Assembly: GCF_000711975.1 (NCBI RefSeq)
Contig: NZ_JONT01000004.1
Location: 100,233-164,232, forward strand
Source: Desulfofalx alkaliphila DSM 12257
GTDB taxonomy: Bacteria > Bacillota > Desulfotomaculia > Desulfotomaculales > Desulfohalotomaculaceae
Reading direction: 5' to 3'
DNA: 64,000 nucleotides
The notes beneath the pieces were generated by a model that had not been told where the DNA came from, did no database searches, and saw only the letters and a program-made list of their open reading frames with translations. The number at the start of each line of letters is the position of its first letter. Position 1 is the stretch's first letter. Both the position numbers and the translations under genes were made by a program. Shown piece after piece: positions 63,179 through 64,000 of this stretch.

Positions 63179-63326
63179 AAATATGCTTCTTGCAAGCCTT
63201 GTCTGTGGAATTTTTGTTATAATGTGCTATCGGTTGTAGGTAATCAAAACGTAAGGTCTGAGGTTTTTCATCAAAATTTATCATTACTACCTTGCAACGC
63301 ATTAATCTTTTTAGAAATTTAAACAT
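63177..63326 (-). CDS. Unrecognised 49-residue small protein between the two tRNA-Trp genes
   Basis: The reading frame runs from ATG (63326) to TAA (63177), with AAAGGAG about 8 bases upstream and a terminator at the end. The product begins M-F-K-F-L-K-R-L-M-R-C and is basic, with two cysteines (residues 11 and 45) and no membrane segment. The combination of ribosome site, start, stop and terminator makes it credible despite its size. Confidence 0.55.
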   Translation of the reverse strand: MFKFLKRLMRCKVVMINFDEKPQTLRFDYLQPIAHYNKNSTDKACKKHI

Positions 63327-63444
63327 AAAACACACTCCTTTACTTTCTTTGCTTTATCTGCTTGTCCTATAATATTCAATATTACCACTTGTTAGAACCG
63401 GGTATCTTTTAATTTAATATATTATTTGTGGAAAACATTGGGGG

Positions 63445-63473
63445 TTTACTAATAAGATTATCTATTATATAAT
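63445..63473 (+). promoter_or_regulatory. Promoter of the second tRNA-Trp gene
   Basis: TTTACT and TATAAT with a 17-base spacer, about 20 bases before the tRNA. Confidence 0.6.
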
Positions 63474-63494
63474 GTTATTTGCGAATAAAAACAC

Positions 63495-63570
63495 AGGGGA
63501 GTAGCTCAATTGGCAGAGCATCGGTCTCCAAAACCGAGGGCTGCGGGTTCAAATCCTGTCTCCCCTGCCA
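63495..63570 (+). tRNA. tRNA-Trp (CCA anticodon), copy 2
   Basis: Identical in all 76 bases to copy 1, including the encoded CCA. The match stops just outside the tRNA on both sides. Confidence 0.97.
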
Positions 63571-63580
63571 AATCAAAGCC

Positions 63581-63615
63581 AAGCACCGCAAGGGTCTGCG
63601 GTGCTTTTTATTTTT
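63581..63615 (+). terminator. Terminator after the second tRNA-Trp
   Basis: AAGCACCGCA and TGCGGTGCTT form a 10-bp stem with a 6-base loop, followed by TTTATTTTT. Confidence 0.9.
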
Positions 63616-63734
63616 GTTGGTGTCGTCAAAAGCGTTATTTAGTTGACACTTGGTTGTCAATTACTCTAACAACCCCCTTGTCTTTCCGCGATGAGTGGGG
63701 CATTTTTTTTTATTTATTTTTTGATAATATAGTG

Positions 63735-63763
63735 TTGACATTATATAATCTATATGCTATAAT
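63735..63763 (+). promoter_or_regulatory. Consensus sigma-A promoter before the last gene
   Basis: TTGACA and TATAAT, both perfect, with a 17-base spacer, the strongest-looking promoter in the window. Confidence 0.8.
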
Positions 63764-63792
63764 AGTATTAACAATAAAGGGGGGGTAATAAA

Positions 63793-64000
63793 ATGAGAAA
63801 CATCGAATCAGTAAAGCAAGAATTAAAGGCAGAGATAACAATAGGGAATATGAAAAATATACTCCCTATAATCAGAAAATCAGCGGAAACCATGGAGTTA
63901 ATAAAAAGCAGATTAACGGGCGAAAGAGAAAAAGATAACCAGATGATATTAGATACAGTCAAAGAAATTATTGAGAACGAAAACAGAACGGAAATGTTTT
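63793..64000 (+). CDS. Partial unknown gene (right edge)
   Basis: Starts at ATG behind GGGGGGG and stays open for 69 codons to the window end. The visible part is helical and charged, starting M-R-N-I-E-S-V-K-Q-E-L-K-A-E-I, with no recognised domain. A strong constitutive promoter and a position beside a duplicated tRNA are compatible with a mobile-element gene, but nothing seen here proves it. Confidence 0.6.
   Translation, partial: MRNIESVKQELKAEITIGNMKNILPIIRKSAETMELIKSRLTGEREKDNQMILDTVKEIIENENRTEMF

Noticed and set aside
63661..63712. Possible terminator with a long T-run before the last gene
   Set aside because: Only about four C-G pairs can form across a long loop; too weak to call.
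1..64000. CRISPR arrays, insertion sequences, rRNA genes
   Set aside because: No regularly spaced long repeats, transposase genes or rRNA-like segments seen on reading through the window.

Overview
The window looks like chromosome of an endospore-forming anaerobe of the Clostridia. A Desulfotomaculum/Peptococcaceae-type organism is my best guess, inferred from gene content and order. It is low in G+C, has strong purine-rich ribosome binding sites with many TTG and GTG starts, and carries spore genes (alpha/beta SASP, SpoVK, a SleB-type hydrolase). It also has anaerobe-type enzymes: an oxygen-labile class I fumarase, indolepyruvate:ferredoxin oxidoreductase and molybdenum hydroxylase subunits. 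Nothing is lost at the left edge; the last gene runs off the right edge. There are no rRNA genes, insertion sequences or CRISPR arrays.

Layout. (1) 1-12.4 kb: a SASP gene, then a complete glycogen operon (glgB-glgC-glgD-glgA-glgP-GH13 amylase-malQ). Its glgA seems to start at an ATA codon. (2) 12.4-25.1 kb: RNA modification and mismatch repair block: miaB, ylbF-like, mutS, a hydantoinase/oxoprolinase-like gene, a histone-deacetylase-fold gene, mutL, an RsmJ-like methyltransferase, miaA, hfq and spoVK. (3) 25.1-32.2 kb: a PLP enzyme of the methionine gamma-lyase-like family, an AtuA/DUF4387 pair, a Cys-rich MerR regulator, lexA with an SOS box, and fumarase alpha/beta with malate dehydrogenase. 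(4) 32.4-42.2 kb: a Zn/Mn-type ABC ATPase and permease without a binding protein, a SleB-type LysM hydrolase, a decayed gene, arginine deiminase, cysteine synthase, a three-subunit molybdenum hydroxylase and a Cu/Zn SOD. (5) 49.3 down to 42.3 kb (minus strand): one apparent operon, S-A-A-T ECF transporter (TrpP-like S subunit), then iorA, iorB and a phenylacetate-CoA-ligase-like gene. (6) 49.4-64 kb: a FadR-type regulator with two identical palindromic operators and a TauE-type permease, several short unknown genes, tatA, a Na/Pi cotransporter, a LysM-ferritin fusion, a glycosyltransferase, a ComFB-like protein, a UPF0182 membrane protein, ddl, two identical tRNA-Trp genes around a 49-codon gene, and a partial unknown gene behind a consensus promoter.

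Most interesting: the leader of the minus-strand ECF operon contains runs of NAG triplets, mostly spaced by exactly two bases, the signature of RNA targets of TRAP, the tryptophan-activated RNA-binding protein. They precede an intrinsic terminator, and a second set overlaps the ribosome binding site of the TrpP-like gene. With iorAB and an arylacetate-CoA ligase in the same transcription unit, this suggests a tryptophan-repressed system for importing tryptophan and rebuilding aromatic amino acids from arylacetates. The regulatory signal is read directly from sequence; the metabolic direction is inference.
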